Shown piece by piece: positions 8,123 to 16,994 of a stretch of DNA of 64,000 nt; positions within the stretch are counted from its first letter, which is position 1; every line of letters begins with the position of its first letter. The DNA is from RYN-230 sp963834705 (GTDB lineage Bacteria > Actinomycetota > Actinomycetes > Streptosporangiales > Streptosporangiaceae): the NCBI GenBank assembly GCA_963834705.1, contig CAWICV010000008.1:62001-126000 (forward strand). The letters are read 5' to 3'. A program made the position numbers and the translations under genes. Below the pieces are notes generated by a model that saw only the letters and a list, made by a program, of their open reading frames with translations, searched no databases and was not told the origin of the DNA.

Positions 8123-9426
8123 GAGAGCCCCTCCAGCCGCTCGAACACCCCGCCCAGCCGGGCCACGTACCGTTCCGGCCGGCACGCCTCGGCCAGCCGT
8201 GCGTCGTCCAGCGTGACCCCGCGGGCGGCCGCCCCGGTGCGCAGCGTCTGCAGCAGCGGGGTGCCGTCCTGCCAGGTCCGCATCGCCGCCGCCTGGACCA
8301 GTGCGTAGGCGTCCTCCCGGGACATCCCGGAGCCGACCAGTTCGAGCAGGATGCTCGAGGTGTAGATGAGGCCGCCGGTGGATTCCAGGTTGGCCAGCAT
8401 CCGGTCCGGGTCCACGACCAGGCCCTCGATCAGGCCGGTGGTCAGGTGCAGCAGGTAATCGAGCGTGATGGCCGCGTCCGGCAGCGCGATCCGCTCCACG
8501 GCGGAATGTGAGATATCCCGCTCGTGCCACAGCGCGATGCCCTCGGTGACCGGCGTCACATAGCCGCGCACGAGCCGGGCCAGCCCGGCGATCCGCTCGG
8601 AGCGGACCGGGTTCTTCTTGTGCGGCATCGCGGACGAGCCCTTCTGCCCGGCCCGGAACGGCTCGGCCAGCTCGCGGACCTCGGTGCGCTGCCCATGCCG
8701 GATCTCCAGCGCGATCGCCTCGCACACGCTCGCGGCCACCGCGACCGCACTGATCCACTCGGCGATGCCGTCCCGGAACACCACCTGGGTGGCCACGTCG
8801 GCCGGGCGCAGGCCCAGTTCGGCCAGGACGGTGGCCTCAATGGCCGGGTCGATGTTGGAGTACGTGCCGACCGGCCCGGACAGCTTGCCCACCGCGACCG
8901 CGTCCCGGGCCCGGAGCAGCCGGTCCCGGCTGCGGGCCATGGCGAATGCGAAGTCGGCCACCCGGTGCCCCCACACGTCCGGCTCGGCGTGGATGCCGTG
9001 CGTACGGCCCACCCGGAGCGTGCCGCGGTGCGCCAGGCCGTGCTCGCGCAGCGCGGCCACCAGCCCGCTGGCCTCGGCCGCCAGCACGTCGGTGGCCTCG
9101 GTGAGCTGCACCGCCAGCGCGGTATCCAGCAGGTCGGACGAGGTCATCCCGTAGTGCACCCAGGCGGCCGCCTCGCGCGGCGTGGTGTTGTCCGCCCACG
9201 CGGTGAGGAACGCGATCACGTCGTGATCGGTGACCGCCTCCACCGCGGCCACCGCTTCCGCCGTGGGCGGCTTGGCGTTGCGCACCGGCTCCACCGCATC
9301 GGCCGGCACCGTTCCGGCCGCCGCCTGCGCCGCCAGCACCAGCGTCTCCACCTGGCACCACAGCTCGTATTTGTGTGCTTCGCTCCAGACTTTGCCCATC
9401 CCGGGCCGGGTGTACCGCTCGATCAC
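8119..9426 (-). CDS. purB: Adenylosuccinate lyase
   Basis: 435 residues, typical length. It cleaves SAICAR and adenylosuccinate, releasing fumarate, in the purine pathway. The fumarase/ASL superfamily signature SSAMPHKKNP is at residues 264-273, the TSSDLLDTALAVQL helix at ~95-108, and the catalytic-His region is GRTHGIHAEP (~140-149). The ATG at 9426 is retained because conserved sequence (MIERYTRPGMGKVW) begins directly. It overlaps purC by four bases and lies 11 bases after the upstream membrane-protein gene, so the run reads as one operon. Confidence 0.97.
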   Translation of the reverse strand: MIERYTRPGMGKVWSEAHKYELWCQVETLVLAAQAAAGTVPADAVEPVRNAKPPTAEAVAAVEAVTDHDVIAFLTAWADNTTPREAAAWVHYGMTSSDLLDTALAVQLTEATDVLAAEASGLVAALREHGLAHRGTLRVGRTHGIHAEPDVWGHRVADFAFAMARSRDRLLRARDAVAVGKLSGPVGTYSNIDPAIEATVLAELGLRPADVATQVVFRDGIAEWISAVAVAASVCEAIALEIRHGQRTEVRELAEPFRAGQKGSSAMPHKKNPVRSERIAGLARLVRGYVTPVTEGIALWHERDISHSAVERIALPDAAITLDYLLHLTTGLIEGLVVDPDRMLANLESTGGLIYTSSILLELVGSGMSREDAYALVQAAAMRTWQDGTPLLQTLRTGAAARGVTLDDARLAEACRPERYVARLGGVFERLEGLS

Positions 9427-9437
9427 ACCGTCTATCT

Positions 9438-10673
9438 TTACCGAACGCCAGTACCGCGCCGGTCACCCGGCAGGCTCGCGGCCGCCCGGCGGCGCTGGCG
9501 GCTGAGCAGGCCGACCAGCCCGGCCAGCAGCACCACCAGCTGTGCCTCGATGCTCACGGTGGCCCCGAGCGCCGCCGTCGCCAGGGCGAACAGCGCGGCG
9601 GCCAGCCGCGGCCACGGGGTGCCGAGGTGCAGCGCCCGGCGGAACGCGGCCTGGCCGGCCAGGAACAGCGCCGCGCCGCCGCCGATGGCCAGCGCCTGGG
9701 CGGCCGGGTGCGGCTGCGTCGCGTGGCCGATGGTCAGCTTCACCCCGGCGGCCAGTGCCACCACGCCCAGCAGGATCGGGATGTGCGGGTAGAAGTACGC
9801 GGACAGGGCGAGCGCGGGCCGTCGCGGGCCGGGCGCCTCGGCCATGGCCTCGGCCGCATGCTCGTCGTCCCCGCCGCCGAAGTAGACCCACCACAGCGCG
9901 GCCGACACGGCCAGGCCGAGCACCGCCGCCAGCACGATCTGCGCGTCCAGTGGGTGCGCGGCGGCACCGATGCCCACCGACGCGACCGACTCGCCCAGCG
10001 CCACGATGACCAGCGCGCCGTGCCGCTCGGCGAAGTGCGCCGGGGCGATCTCGAACCGGCCGCCCACCCGCACCACCAGCGGGGACAGCACCTGGATGGC
10101 CAGCGCCGCGGTCCACAGCAGGTAGGCCGCCACGCCGCTGGTCAGCCCGGCCACCAGGACCAGCAGCGCCGAGGCCAGGTTGACCGGGAGCACCCGGACG
10201 ATGTTCCGGTTCACCCGGTAATAGAGCCCGCCGTGCACGCACACCACGACCAGGTAGCCGACGCCCAGGAAGATGCCGCTGGCGGCCGACCGGCTGTTGC
10301 CGAACCCATTCCGGATGGCCAGCCCGACGACCAGGAACCCGGCCATGCCAACCAGCAGGAGCAGCCGCTCCGGGGCCCGGTCCGGGGTGCGGGTGTTGGT
10401 CAGCCAGGCGTACCCGCCGTACATCCACCACAGCACGCCGAACACCAGCAGCACCTGGACGATCGAGGCGGCCGACAGGAGATTGTCGTCCAGCAGGGTG
10501 GACAGCTGGGTCAGGGTGAACGCGAAGACCAGGTCGAAGAACAGTTCCAGCGTGCTGACCCGCAGCGGCGGGCCCGTGGTCTGCGGGCCCGTGGTCTGCG
10601 GGCCCGTGGTCTGCGGGCCTGTGGTCTGCTGGGCCGTGGTCTGCTGGCCTGGGGTCTGCTGGTCGGCCGGCAT
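9438..10673 (-). CDS. LtrA-family (low temperature requirement A) multi-pass membrane protein
   Basis: 411 residues. After a 45-residue hydrophilic Gln/Thr/Pro tail comes the family hallmark VSTLELFFDLVFAFTLTQLS, then about ten to twelve hydrophobic segments with the block AERHGALVIVALGESVASVG. LtrA proteins are inner-membrane proteins of unknown biochemical role, first linked to growth of Listeria at low temperature. The N-terminal tail is made of QTTGP units encoded by 15-bp tandem repeats. The gene sits 3 bases after purD and 11 before purB, so it is co-transcribed with purine genes without any evident metabolic reason. Confidence 0.88.
   Translation of the reverse strand: MPADQQTPGQQTTAQQTTGPQTTGPQTTGPQTTGPPLRVSTLELFFDLVFAFTLTQLSTLLDDNLLSAASIVQVLLVFGVLWWMYGGYAWLTNTRTPDRAPERLLLLVGMAGFLVVGLAIRNGFGNSRSAASGIFLGVGYLVVVCVHGGLYYRVNRNIVRVLPVNLASALLVLVAGLTSGVAAYLLWTAALAIQVLSPLVVRVGGRFEIAPAHFAERHGALVIVALGESVASVGIGAAAHPLDAQIVLAAVLGLAVSAALWWVYFGGGDDEHAAEAMAEAPGPRRPALALSAYFYPHIPILLGVVALAAGVKLTIGHATQPHPAAQALAIGGGAALFLAGQAAFRRALHLGTPWPRLAAALFALATAALGATVSIEAQLVVLLAGLVGLLSRQRRRAAASLPGDRRGTGVR
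10571..10660. repeat. In-frame 15-bp minisatellite in the LtrA gene
   Basis: Six consecutive 15-base units begin at 10571 (GGCCCGTGGTCTGCG, first three identical, later ones with one to three changes). On the coding strand they give QTTGP-type pentapeptides at the protein's N-terminus, before the first membrane helix. Because the unit is a multiple of three, changes in copy number alter only tail length. Confidence 0.9.
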
Positions 10674-10676
10674 CGC

Positions 10677-11936
10677 TCAGCCGCGCGCTGCCTGGGCCGC
10701 GGCCCGTTCCGCGATGTCGGTGCGGAACCAGCCACCGCGCATGCTGATCTTCCCCGCCGCCTGGTACGCGGCGGTCCGGGCCGCCGCCAGGTCCGGCCCG
10801 GTGCCGACCACGTTGAGCACCCGGCCGCCGGCCGACACCAGCCGACCAGCCCGGTCCAGCTGGGTGCCAGCGTGCAGGACATAAGCCCCTGGGAGGCGTT
10901 CGGCATCGGAAAGGCCGGTGATGTGATCGTCGCGCGCGGGCGCTCCGGGGTAGCCCTCGGCCGCGATAACGACGGTCACCGCGGCGCCCGGCGCCCAGCG
11001 CGGCGGAGCGAGGCCGGCCAGCGATCCGGACGCGGCCGCGGCCAGCAGGCCGGCCAGCGGGGTGGCCAGCCGGTCCAGGATGACCTGGGTCTCCGGGTCA
11101 CCGAAGCGGGCGTTGAACTCGACCACCCGGACGCCCGCCGCGGTCAGGCTCAGCCCGGCGTAGAGCAGGCCGCGGTACGGCGTGCCGCGGCGGCGCAGCT
11201 CATCCACGGCCGGCTGCAGCACGGTGCCGAGCACCTCGTCGGCCAGCCCGGGCGGGGCCCAGGGCAGCGGGACATAGGCGCCCATCCCGCCGGTGTTCGG
11301 CCCCTGGTCGCCGTCCCCGGCCCGCTTGAAATCCTGCGCGGCCAGCAGCGGCACCGCGGTGGCCCCGTCGGCCAGCGCGAACAGCGACACCTCGGATCCG
11401 TCCAGGAACTCCTCGATGACCACCGTGCCGCAGGCCTGGGCGTGCTTCTCGGCCGCGTCCCGGTCCCCGGTGACCAGGACGCCCTTGCCCGCGGCCAGGC
11501 CGTCCGCCTTGACCACGTAGGGCGGGCCGAACTCGTCCAGCGCGGCGGCCGCCTCGGCCGGGCTGACGCAGGTGTGCGCCCGGGCGGTCGGGATGCCGGC
11601 CGCCTGCATGACCTGCTTGGCGAACGACTTCGAGCCCTCGATTGCGGCGGCCCGGCGGCTCGGCCCGAAACAGGCGATGCCGGATGCGCGGAGCCCGTCC
11701 GCCACCCCGGCCACCAGCGGCGCCTCCGGGCCGATCACCACCAGGTCGGCCCGGGTCGCCCGGGCCAGGCCGGCCACCTGCCCGGCGTCGGTGATGTCCA
11801 CCGGGTGCAGCCGGGCCAGCGCGGCGATGCCAGGGTTGCCCGGCGCCGCGTGCAGGCCGGTTACCTCGGGGTCGGCGGCCAGGGCGCGGGCCAGCGCGTG
11901 CTCGCGGCCACCGGAGCCAAGCAGGAGGACTCGCAC
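10677..11936 (-). CDS. purD: Phosphoribosylamine-glycine ligase
   Basis: 419 residues from the GTG at 11936; the protein opens with the expected RVLLLGSGGREHALA. It makes GAR from phosphoribosylamine, glycine and ATP, the second step of purine synthesis. The ATP-grasp features are visible: VVKADGLAAGKGVLV, EEFLDGSEVSLFALADG, PNTGGMGAYVP and EFNARFGDPETQ. Length is normal and no key residue seems missing. It heads the purD-ltrA-purB-purC run. No strong Shine-Dalgarno is seen before the GTG, and a set of 25-bp repeats lies just upstream. Confidence 0.96.
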   Translation of the reverse strand: MRVLLLGSGGREHALARALAADPEVTGLHAAPGNPGIAALARLHPVDITDAGQVAGLARATRADLVVIGPEAPLVAGVADGLRASGIACFGPSRRAAAIEGSKSFAKQVMQAAGIPTARAHTCVSPAEAAAALDEFGPPYVVKADGLAAGKGVLVTGDRDAAEKHAQACGTVVIEEFLDGSEVSLFALADGATAVPLLAAQDFKRAGDGDQGPNTGGMGAYVPLPWAPPGLADEVLGTVLQPAVDELRRRGTPYRGLLYAGLSLTAAGVRVVEFNARFGDPETQVILDRLATPLAGLLAAAASGSLAGLAPPRWAPGAAVTVVIAAEGYPGAPARDDHITGLSDAERLPGAYVLHAGTQLDRAGRLVSAGGRVLNVVGTGPDLAAARTAAYQAAGKISMRGGWFRTDIAERAAAQAARG

Positions 11937-11956
11937 CCGGCGAGCCTACCGGTGTC

Positions 11957-12055
11957 TTCCGGTTCTCCGGCTGGCCTGGGGTTCCGGTTCTCCGGCTGGC
12001 CTAGGCTTCCGGTTCTCCGGCTGCCTGGGTAACCGGTCTCCGGCTGGTCCGGGGT
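11957..12055. repeat. 25-bp direct repeats upstream of purD
   Basis: Copies of TTCCGGTTCTCCGGCTGGCC begin at 11957, 11982 and 12007 with a strict 25-base period; a fourth, shorter copy (CCGGTCTCCGGCTGG) follows in register near 12032. The array fills the gap between purD and the small gene upstream of it. Spacer segments are only about five bases, so this is a tandem repeat and not a CRISPR array. It would lie in the 5' untranslated region or promoter of purD. Confidence 0.8.
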
Positions 12056-12064
12056 CAACCATAG

Positions 12065-12496
12065 TCAGCAGGGGCGGGCCGGGCGGATGCCGTGCCGCTC
12101 CTGGCCGCCGGCCTGGGTCACCAGCACGTGCCGGAACCGCCCGGCCGCGTGCGCGAACCAGAACACGCCGCCCACCGCGACCGGCTCGGCCGGGCAGATA
12201 TCAGGGTGGATCCGGCCCTGGCGGAACTGCACCAGCAGGCCGCGGCCGGCCGCCGGGAGGATGCCCCAGGCGGCCGCGTAAGACTGGCCCGCCCAGGTCG
12301 CCGAGCACGCGCCGCGGACGAGGTGCGCGGCGAACGGCCAGTCGCCGGGCAGCACCAGCAGGTCCACGAACACGTCTGCCGCGTAGATCTCCAGCGCGGG
12401 CCGGCCACCCGGGCAGGCCGCCCGGCGCACCGCCCACGGGCGGCCGGGCAGGTCCTCCAGGCTGGGCTCGGGCTCGGCGGTAACCAGGGTCAGCAT
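12065..12496 (-). CDS. Hypothetical protein, 143 residues
   Basis: The ATG at 12496 has a perfect AGGAGG eight bases upstream, and codon use is strongly G/C at position three, so the gene is probably real. The protein has no signal peptide or membrane helix that I can see. It contains EIYAADVFVDLLVLPGDWP and GGVFWFAHAAGRFRHVLV, alternating hydrophobic stretches that would fit a beta-rich globular fold, and five cysteines. I do not recognise a family. It lies between purA and purD in the same direction, with 152 bases before it and the repeat array after it. Confidence 0.6.
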   Translation of the reverse strand: MLTLVTAEPEPSLEDLPGRPWAVRRAACPGGRPALEIYAADVFVDLLVLPGDWPFAAHLVRGACSATWAGQSYAAAWGILPAAGRGLLVQFRQGRIHPDICPAEPVAVGGVFWFAHAAGRFRHVLVTQAGGQERHGIRPARPC

Positions 12497-12648
12497 GGGG
12501 CCGTCCTCCTGTACCGGGGTGGCTGGGCTCGGTTCCCAGCTTGCCCCGCCGGCGGGCCGAGGTCAGTAGTGCGGCTGCCCAGATTGATACGGGTGCCAGC
12601 ACCCGTGCGGCCGGGTAGCCCGGACCCGGCTCTGGCCGTTGGCTCAGC

Positions 12649-13932
12649 TCAGACCAGCGGGCGCAACTGCAGGGTCTGGTCCCGGCGCGGGCCGGTGCCG
12701 ACCGCGGCCACCGGCGCGCCGATCAGGTCTTCCAGCGCCTTGATGTAGCGCTGCGCGTTGGGTGGCAGGTCGGCGAACTCCTTGGCCGGGGAGATGTCCT
12801 CCCACCAGCCGTCCAGGTACTCGTAGACCGGCGTGGCGTGATGGAACTCGGTCTGCGTCATCGGGATCTCGTCGTGCCGGACGCCGCCCACGTCGTAAGC
12901 CACGCAGACCGGGACCCGCTCCAGGCCGGACAGCACGTCCAGCTTGGTGATGAAGTAGTCGGTGATGCCGTTGACCCGGGTCGAGTACCGGGCGATCACC
13001 GTGTCCACCCAGCCGGTGCGCCGCGGCCGCCCGGTGGTCACGCCGTACTCGCCGCCGGCCTTGCGCAGCCACTCACCCTGCTCGGTGAGCAGTTCGGTGG
13101 GGAACGGCCCGGCACCGACCCGGGTGGTGTACGCCTTGAGAATGCCGATCACCTTGGTGATCCGGGTCGGCCCGATGCCTGCGCCCGCACAGGCGCCGCC
13201 TGACGTGGGTGAACTCGACGTCACGAACGGGTAGGTGCCGTGATCCACGTCGAGCAGAGTGGCCTGGGCCCCTTCCAGCAGCACCGTCTTGTCCTGATCC
13301 AGCGCCTGGTTGAGCACCAGGCCGGTGTCGGCCACGTAGGGCCGGATCTGCTCGGCGTAGCCCAGGTACTCCTTGGCGATCGCATCCGCCTCGATGCCGC
13401 GCCGGTTGTACACCTTGGTCAGCACCTGGTTGCGCTCGCGCAGCACGAGTTCCAGCTTCTGGGACAGGATGCCCGGGTCGAGCAGGTCCTGGACCCGGAT
13501 CCCGGTCCGGGCCACCTTGTCCGCGTAGGTCGGGCCGATGCCCCGCCCGGTGGTGCCGATCCGGGCACTGCCCAGGTAGCGCTCGGTGACCTTATCCAGG
13601 GCCCGGTGGTACGGCATGATCAGGTGCGCGTTGGCCGAGATCAGCAGCCGCTCGCAGGACACGCCGCGCTCGCGCAGCCCGTCGATCTCGCGCAGCAGCA
13701 CCTCAGGGTCGATCACCACCCCGTTGCCGATGACCGGGGTGACCTCGGGCGACAGGACGCCGGACGGCAGCAGGTGCAGCGCGTAGCTGTCGTCCCCGAT
13801 GACCACGGTGTGCCCGGCGTTGTTCCCGCCCTGGTAGCGGACCACGTAGTGGACCCGGTCCCCGAGCAGGTCAGTCGCCTTGCCCTTGCCCTCGTCACCC
13901 CACTGTGCGCCTACGAGCACAATGGCCGGCAT
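12649..13932 (-). CDS. purA: Adenylosuccinate synthetase
   Basis: 427 residues, the standard length. It converts IMP and aspartate to adenylosuccinate using GTP, the first step from IMP to AMP. The GTP-binding loop GAQWGDEGKGKATDLLG is at residues 8-24, followed by the IMP loop QGGNNAGHTVV (~35-45), the GRGIGPTYADKVAR block, LEGAQATLLDVDHGTYPFVT and TTGRPRRTGWVD. The start at 13932 places conserved residues immediately after it. With purB, also in this window, it completes AMP synthesis. Confidence 0.98.
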   Translation of the reverse strand: MPAIVLVGAQWGDEGKGKATDLLGDRVHYVVRYQGGNNAGHTVVIGDDSYALHLLPSGVLSPEVTPVIGNGVVIDPEVLLREIDGLRERGVSCERLLISANAHLIMPYHRALDKVTERYLGSARIGTTGRGIGPTYADKVARTGIRVQDLLDPGILSQKLELVLRERNQVLTKVYNRRGIEADAIAKEYLGYAEQIRPYVADTGLVLNQALDQDKTVLLEGAQATLLDVDHGTYPFVTSSSPTSGGACAGAGIGPTRITKVIGILKAYTTRVGAGPFPTELLTEQGEWLRKAGGEYGVTTGRPRRTGWVDTVIARYSTRVNGITDYFITKLDVLSGLERVPVCVAYDVGGVRHDEIPMTQTEFHHATPVYEYLDGWWEDISPAKEFADLPPNAQRYIKALEDLIGAPVAAVGTGPRRDQTLQLRPLV

Positions 13933-14013
13933 CCGACCAGCCCCTTCCAGGCCTCGCCCCGCCTGCCGTGTTGAGGTTACTCCACGCTACGGGCCACTTC
14001 GTTACGCCCCGGA

Positions 14014-14427
14014 TCACCCACCAGAGAGCACCGCGGCGGCGGTGGCGCTGCTGTCGGCCAGGAACACCCGGCAGCGTTCCTCCTCGCCGGTCTCGCCGAT
14101 CTGCCCGGCGGCCAGGCCCAGTGCGTGCAGCGAGCGGAGGAAGCCCTGGTTCGGCTCGTGCTCCCAGGGGACCGGGCCGTGCCCCTTCCACCCGGCCCTG
14201 CGCAGCTGGTCCAGGCCCCGGTGATACCCGGCCCGCGCGAACGCGTAGCCGGTCACCCAGTCACCCTGATCCAGCGCCCGCTCGGCCAGCGCCGCCCACG
14301 CCGCCGTGCTGGCCGGATGACCCGCCGCCACCGCGGCCGGATCGGCCCCCGCCGCCAGCTCAGCGGCCCCCGGGTCCTCAGGCAGATAGGTAGCCGGCGG
14401 CCCGGCAAACAAGTTCTCACGCTCCAT
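14014..14427 (-). CDS. DUF3151 family protein
   Basis: 137 residues. The family pattern is visible: NLFAGPPATYLPEDP at the start, ASTAAWAALAERAL, then YAFARAGYHRGLDQLRRAGWKG, PWEHEPNQGFLRSLHALG and CRVFLADSS near the end. DUF3151 is a small actinobacterial family of unknown function, and in my experience its gene commonly lies next to fbaA and purA, exactly as here. No signal peptide or membrane segment is seen. The gene lies in the same direction as fbaA, whose strong terminator separates them. Confidence 0.9.
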   Translation of the reverse strand: MERENLFAGPPATYLPEDPGAAELAAGADPAAVAAGHPASTAAWAALAERALDQGDWVTGYAFARAGYHRGLDQLRRAGWKGHGPVPWEHEPNQGFLRSLHALGLAAGQIGETGEEERCRVFLADSSATAAAVLSGG

Positions 14428-14568
14428 AACCCCATCCTGCCCCGCCCCAGCCCCACCCGCGTCCCAAACCCACCCCCGCCACCCCGGCCGCGCGAAGCCG
14501 GTTTCGGGGTGGTTGATTTCACCTGGGCGGAGATCACCCGGGTGCCCGCCAGGTCGTCGCGGCCATCC

Positions 14569-14603
14569 GCGCCGCGTTCCGCCAGGAGAGCGGAACGCGG
14601 CGC
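14569..14603 (-). terminator. Strong hairpin downstream of fbaA
   Basis: A perfect 14-bp stem: GCGCCGCGTTCCGC (14569-14582) and GCGGAACGCGGCGC (14590-14603) with a seven-base loop. It begins 12 bases after the fbaA stop in the direction of transcription. There is no T-run, which is common for terminators of GC-rich actinomycetes. Confidence 0.8.
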
Positions 14604-14615
14604 GCCTGAACCGGG

Positions 14616-15638
14616 CTAGCTGAGCTTGGTGCCAGCCGACTGCAGGTCCTCGCAGGCCCGCACTACCCGGGCCGACATGCCGGCCTCGCCGGCCTTGCCG
14701 TAGGAGCGCGGGTCGTAGGCCTTCTTGTTGCCCACCTCACCGTCGATCTTCAGCACACCGTCGTAGTTGCGGAACATATGGTCCACGACCGGCCGGGTGA
14801 ACGCGTACTGGGTGTCGGTGTCCACGTTCATCTTGACCACACCGTAGGAGATGGCCTCCCGGATCTCTTCCAGGGCCGACCCCGAGCCGCCGTGGAAGAC
14901 TAGGTCGAACGGCTTGTCCACGCCGTACTTGGCGCCCACCGCGTCCTGGATGTCGCGCAGGATGGACGGCCGCAGCGTGACGTGCCCCGGCTTGTACACC
15001 CCGTGCACGTTGCCGAACGTGGCGGCCAGCAGATACCGGCCCCGCTCGCCCAGGCCGAGTGCCTCGGCCACGGCCAGCGCGTCCTCCGGGGTGCTGTACA
15101 GCTTCTCGTTCATCTCGCCGGTGACGCCGTCCTCCTCGCCACCGACCACGCCGATCTCCATCTCCATCACGGCGCGGGCCTTGGCGCAGTCAGCCAGCAG
15201 TTCGGTGGCCAGCGTGATGTTCTCGTCCAGTGGCACCGCGGACCCGTCCCACATGTGCGAGTTGAACAGCGGCTCCTGGCCCCGGGCCACCCGTTCCTGG
15301 GACAGCTTGACCAGCGGCCGCATGAAGCCGTCCAGCTTGTCCTGGGGGCAGTGGTCGGTGTGCAGGGCGATCTGCACCGGGTACTTGGCCGCCACCTCGC
15401 GGGCGAACGAGGCCAGCGCGGCCGAGCCGGTAACCATGTCCTTGACGGCCGCCCCGGACAGGTAGTCGGCGCCGCCGGTCGATACCTGAACGATTCCGTC
15501 ACTTTCCGCGTTGGCGAAACCGCGCAGCGCGGCGTTCAGCGTCTGGCTTGAGGTCACATTGATGGCCGGGTAGGCAAAGCCGCGTTCCTTGGCCCGGTCC
15601 AGCATCTGTGCGTAGACCTCAGGCGTGGCGATAGGCAT
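14616..15638 (-). CDS. fbaA: Class II fructose-bisphosphate aldolase
   Basis: 340 residues, normal for class IIA zinc aldolases. It interconverts fructose-1,6-bisphosphate with DHAP and glyceraldehyde-3-phosphate. Visible elements are the catalytic/zinc region QIALHTDHCPQDKLDGF (His-Thr-Asp-His), VMEMEIGVVGGEEDGVTGE, the zinc ligands in FGNVHGVYKPG and LVFHGGSGSALEEI, and the KMNVDTDTQYAFTRP phosphate-binding stretch. The ATG at 15638 precedes the conserved start of the family (MPIATPEVYAQML). It is followed by a strong hairpin terminator and is divergent from the DedA gene. Confidence 0.97.
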   Translation of the reverse strand: MPIATPEVYAQMLDRAKERGFAYPAINVTSSQTLNAALRGFANAESDGIVQVSTGGADYLSGAAVKDMVTGSAALASFAREVAAKYPVQIALHTDHCPQDKLDGFMRPLVKLSQERVARGQEPLFNSHMWDGSAVPLDENITLATELLADCAKARAVMEMEIGVVGGEEDGVTGEMNEKLYSTPEDALAVAEALGLGERGRYLLAATFGNVHGVYKPGHVTLRPSILRDIQDAVGAKYGVDKPFDLVFHGGSGSALEEIREAISYGVVKMNVDTDTQYAFTRPVVDHMFRNYDGVLKIDGEVGNKKAYDPRSYGKAGEAGMSARVVRACEDLQSAGTKLS

Positions 15639-15804
15639 GACGATCGGGCTCCCTGTCTCAGTTAGTGCTGTCTAGTATCCGGGAAACCGGCCCGCCGCGG
15701 GTGGCGCAGCGCTGGCCCGCCGCGGAACAGAGGCTGGTAAAGGGTCTCCTAACCTGGTCCGCTAGTGGCCGCAGCACTCCCGGGATGCGGTACAACAGTG
15801 AGCT

Positions 15805-16464
15805 ATGGAGAGCTTTCTCAGCCAGTGGGGTCTGGCGGCTGTCTTCTTGTTCGGCTTCCTCGAAGCGTGCTGCATCCCGATCCCGTCGGAGATCACCTTC
15901 GGTTTCGCGGGTGTGCTGGCTGGCGAAGGACGGCTGAACATCGTCGCCGTGATAATCGTGGGGACGCTGGCCGAGCTCATCGGCTCGTTCGTGTCCTACA
16001 CCGTGGGCCGGGTGGCTGAGCGGCCGCTGGTGTCCCGGTCCGGCCGTTATCTGCTGATCACCGAGCGGGACATCGACCGCGCGGAACGCTTCCTCGCCGG
16101 GCGCGGCGTGTGGGCGGTGCCGGTCGGCCGCGCGCTGCCGGTGGTGCGCACGTTCATTTCCATCGTGGCCGGCTTCACCAAGATGCCCGCGCTGCTGTTC
16201 GGCGTGCTCAGCCTCATTGGCACCGCGATCTGGGTGACCGTGATCTCGCTGCTCGGCTACAGCCTGAGCAGCACCTGGCAGAGCATCTCGCACGGCATCG
16301 CGGTAGCCGGGTACCTGATCGCCGCGGTGGCGGTGATCGCCATCGTGGCGCTGGTCCTGCACCGGCTGCGCGAGATCCGGCACGAGGCCGCGGTGGCCGG
16401 CGCGCACGCCGCGGGCCGCGACCAGGCCGGCGATCAGCCCAGGCCCAGATCACCCATGTCATAG
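15805..16464 (+). CDS. DedA/SNARE-associated family membrane protein
   Basis: 219 residues with about five hydrophobic segments. Family motifs are AVFLFGFLEACCIPIPSE near the start, where the acidic residues and Pro pair are typical, GSFVSYTVGR, and the amphipathic block GRGVWAVPVGRALPVVRTFIS with the conserved Gly-Arg-x-(x)-Pro-x-x-Arg pattern. DedA proteins are inner-membrane lipid-carrier recyclers or flippases involved in undecaprenyl phosphate or phospholipid movement. The C-terminal ~40 residues are hydrophilic. Its 3' end overlaps the convergent pyrE by 31 bases. Confidence 0.93.
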   Translation: MESFLSQWGLAAVFLFGFLEACCIPIPSEITFGFAGVLAGEGRLNIVAVIIVGTLAELIGSFVSYTVGRVAERPLVSRSGRYLLITERDIDRAERFLAGRGVWAVPVGRALPVVRTFISIVAGFTKMPALLFGVLSLIGTAIWVTVISLLGYSLSSTWQSISHGIAVAGYLIAAVAVIAIVALVLHRLREIRHEAAVAGAHAAGRDQAGDQPRPRSPMS

Positions 16465-16970
16465 GCGGCCAGGAACGGCAGGCCGCGCGCGGCCACCTTG
16501 TCCCGCGCGCCCCGTTCCACCACCACCGCCACCCCGACGACCTCCGCGCCCGCCTCGCGCAGCGCGTCCACCGCGGCCAGCACGGAACTGCCGGTGGTCG
16601 ACGTGTCCTCCACGGCCAGAACCCGGCGCCCCCCGACGTCCGGACCCTCGATGCGCCGCTGCAGGCCGTGCGACTTTCCTTCTTTCCGCACAACGAAAGC
16701 ATCCAGCGACTGGCCCGCAGCGCTCGCGGTGTGCAGCATCGCGGCCGAGACTGGGTCCGCACCCAGCGTCAGCCCGCCCACTGCGTCGTAGTCGAGATCG
16801 GCGGTGAGATCCCGCATCACCCGCCCGGCCAGCGCGGCGCCCGTCCCGCTGAGCAGCACCCGGCGCAGGTCGATGTACCAGGTGGCGCGCTGCCCGGAGG
16901 ACAGCACGAAGGCGCCGTGCACCACGGCCTTGTCCTTGATCAAACGCAGCAGGTCCTCGCGGTCGCTCAC
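16434..16970 (-). CDS. pyrE: Orotate phosphoribosyltransferase
   Basis: 178 residues, typical of actinobacterial PyrE. It joins orotate and PRPP to make OMP in pyrimidine synthesis. Visible features are SGQRATWYIDLRRVLLSG, VGGLTLGADPVSAAML, FVVRKEGKSHGLQRRIEG with the PRPP-contacting Lys, and the PRPP loop VLAVEDTSTTGSSVLAAV. The ATG at 16970 directly precedes conserved sequence. The last ten codons overlap those of the convergent DedA gene. Confidence 0.96.
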   Translation of the reverse strand: MSDREDLLRLIKDKAVVHGAFVLSSGQRATWYIDLRRVLLSGTGAALAGRVMRDLTADLDYDAVGGLTLGADPVSAAMLHTASAAGQSLDAFVVRKEGKSHGLQRRIEGPDVGGRRVLAVEDTSTTGSSVLAAVDALREAGAEVVGVAVVVERGARDKVAARGLPFLAAYDMGDLGLG

Positions 16971-16994
16971 GGCTGAGCAGCCTACCTGGCCAGC

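Noticed and set aside
11957..12055. Regularly spaced repeats that could suggest a CRISPR array
   Set aside because: Period is 25 bases with only about five variable bases between copies and just four copies; no cas genes are present. It is a tandem repeat.
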